64,000 bases of DNA from Streptomyces ambofaciens ATCC 23877 (GTDB lineage: Bacteria; Actinomycetota; Actinomycetes; Streptomycetales; Streptomycetaceae). A model generated the notes under the pieces. The model was not told where the DNA came from. It was given only the letters and a program-made list of their open reading frames with translations, and made no database searches. The stretch spans positions 6,063,001-6,127,000 of the forward strand of contig NZ_CP012382.1 of NCBI RefSeq assembly GCF_001267885.1. The letters are read 5' to 3'. This document shows positions 63,967-64,000 of this stretch, piece by piece. Each line of letters begins with the position of its first letter. The first letter of the stretch is position 1. The translations under genes and the position numbers were made by a program.

Positions 63967-64000
63967 CCGGGGCGAGGGGGTGGCCGGCCGGAGTCGAGGG

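Overview
The window is very GC-rich, with long G/C-ending ORFs, GTG starts, 4-bp stop/start overlaps and few U-tract terminators. It looks like a Streptomyces-type actinomycete chromosome. Nearly all of it is one nonribosomal peptide (NRPS) gene cluster for an N-acylated peptide that contains 4-hydroxyphenylglycine (Hpg). I do not recognise it as any characterised cluster, and the left end is cut inside an NRPS gene.

Layout, left to right. (1) 1-5561, minus: 5' part of NRPS-A, modules Thr and Hpg, running off the window. (2) 5906-11674, plus: lipid-start operon of fatty acyl-AMP ligase, two acyl-CoA-dehydrogenase-like enzymes and an acyl carrier protein. (3) 11760-34061, plus: NRPS-B, 7433 aa, six modules, starting with an N-acylating condensation domain and ending with an epimerase. 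(4) 34382-36160, plus: DrrA/DrrB-like ABC exporter, followed by two hairpins. (5) 36481-37533, plus: winged-helix regulator. (6) 37709-44550, minus: prephenate dehydrogenase, HpgT, Hmo and HmaS (a complete Hpg pathway), then a SyrP/AsnO-like oxygenase and an alpha/beta hydrolase. (7) 44614-60480, minus: NRPS-C, five modules, no thioesterase. (8) 60744-61403, plus: a YqcI/YcgG (GntA-type) putative heme N-oxygenase. (9) 61637-63966: divergent NarL-type response regulator and sensor kinase.

How it works together (inference from 8-residue specificity pockets read by eye): the ligase, dehydrogenases and ACP supply an unsaturated acyl chain to NRPS-B, which adds Gly-Gly-D-Thr-Tyr-Thr-D-(Val/Ile). 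NRPS-C adds X-Gly-Asp-Gly-Gly, where X has a pocket I could not match. NRPS-A adds Thr-Hpg and more. The oxygenase probably hydroxylates Asp, and the YcgG protein may N-oxidise an amine or guanidine. The order of NRPS-C and NRPS-A is not fixed by the sequence. No thioesterase domain, MbtH protein, glycosyltransferase or halogenase is visible; some may lie to the left.

Two features stand out: long near-identical blocks shared between modules of genes on opposite strands, which point to recent domain conversion, and the YcgG oxygenase placed back-to-back with NRPS-C.
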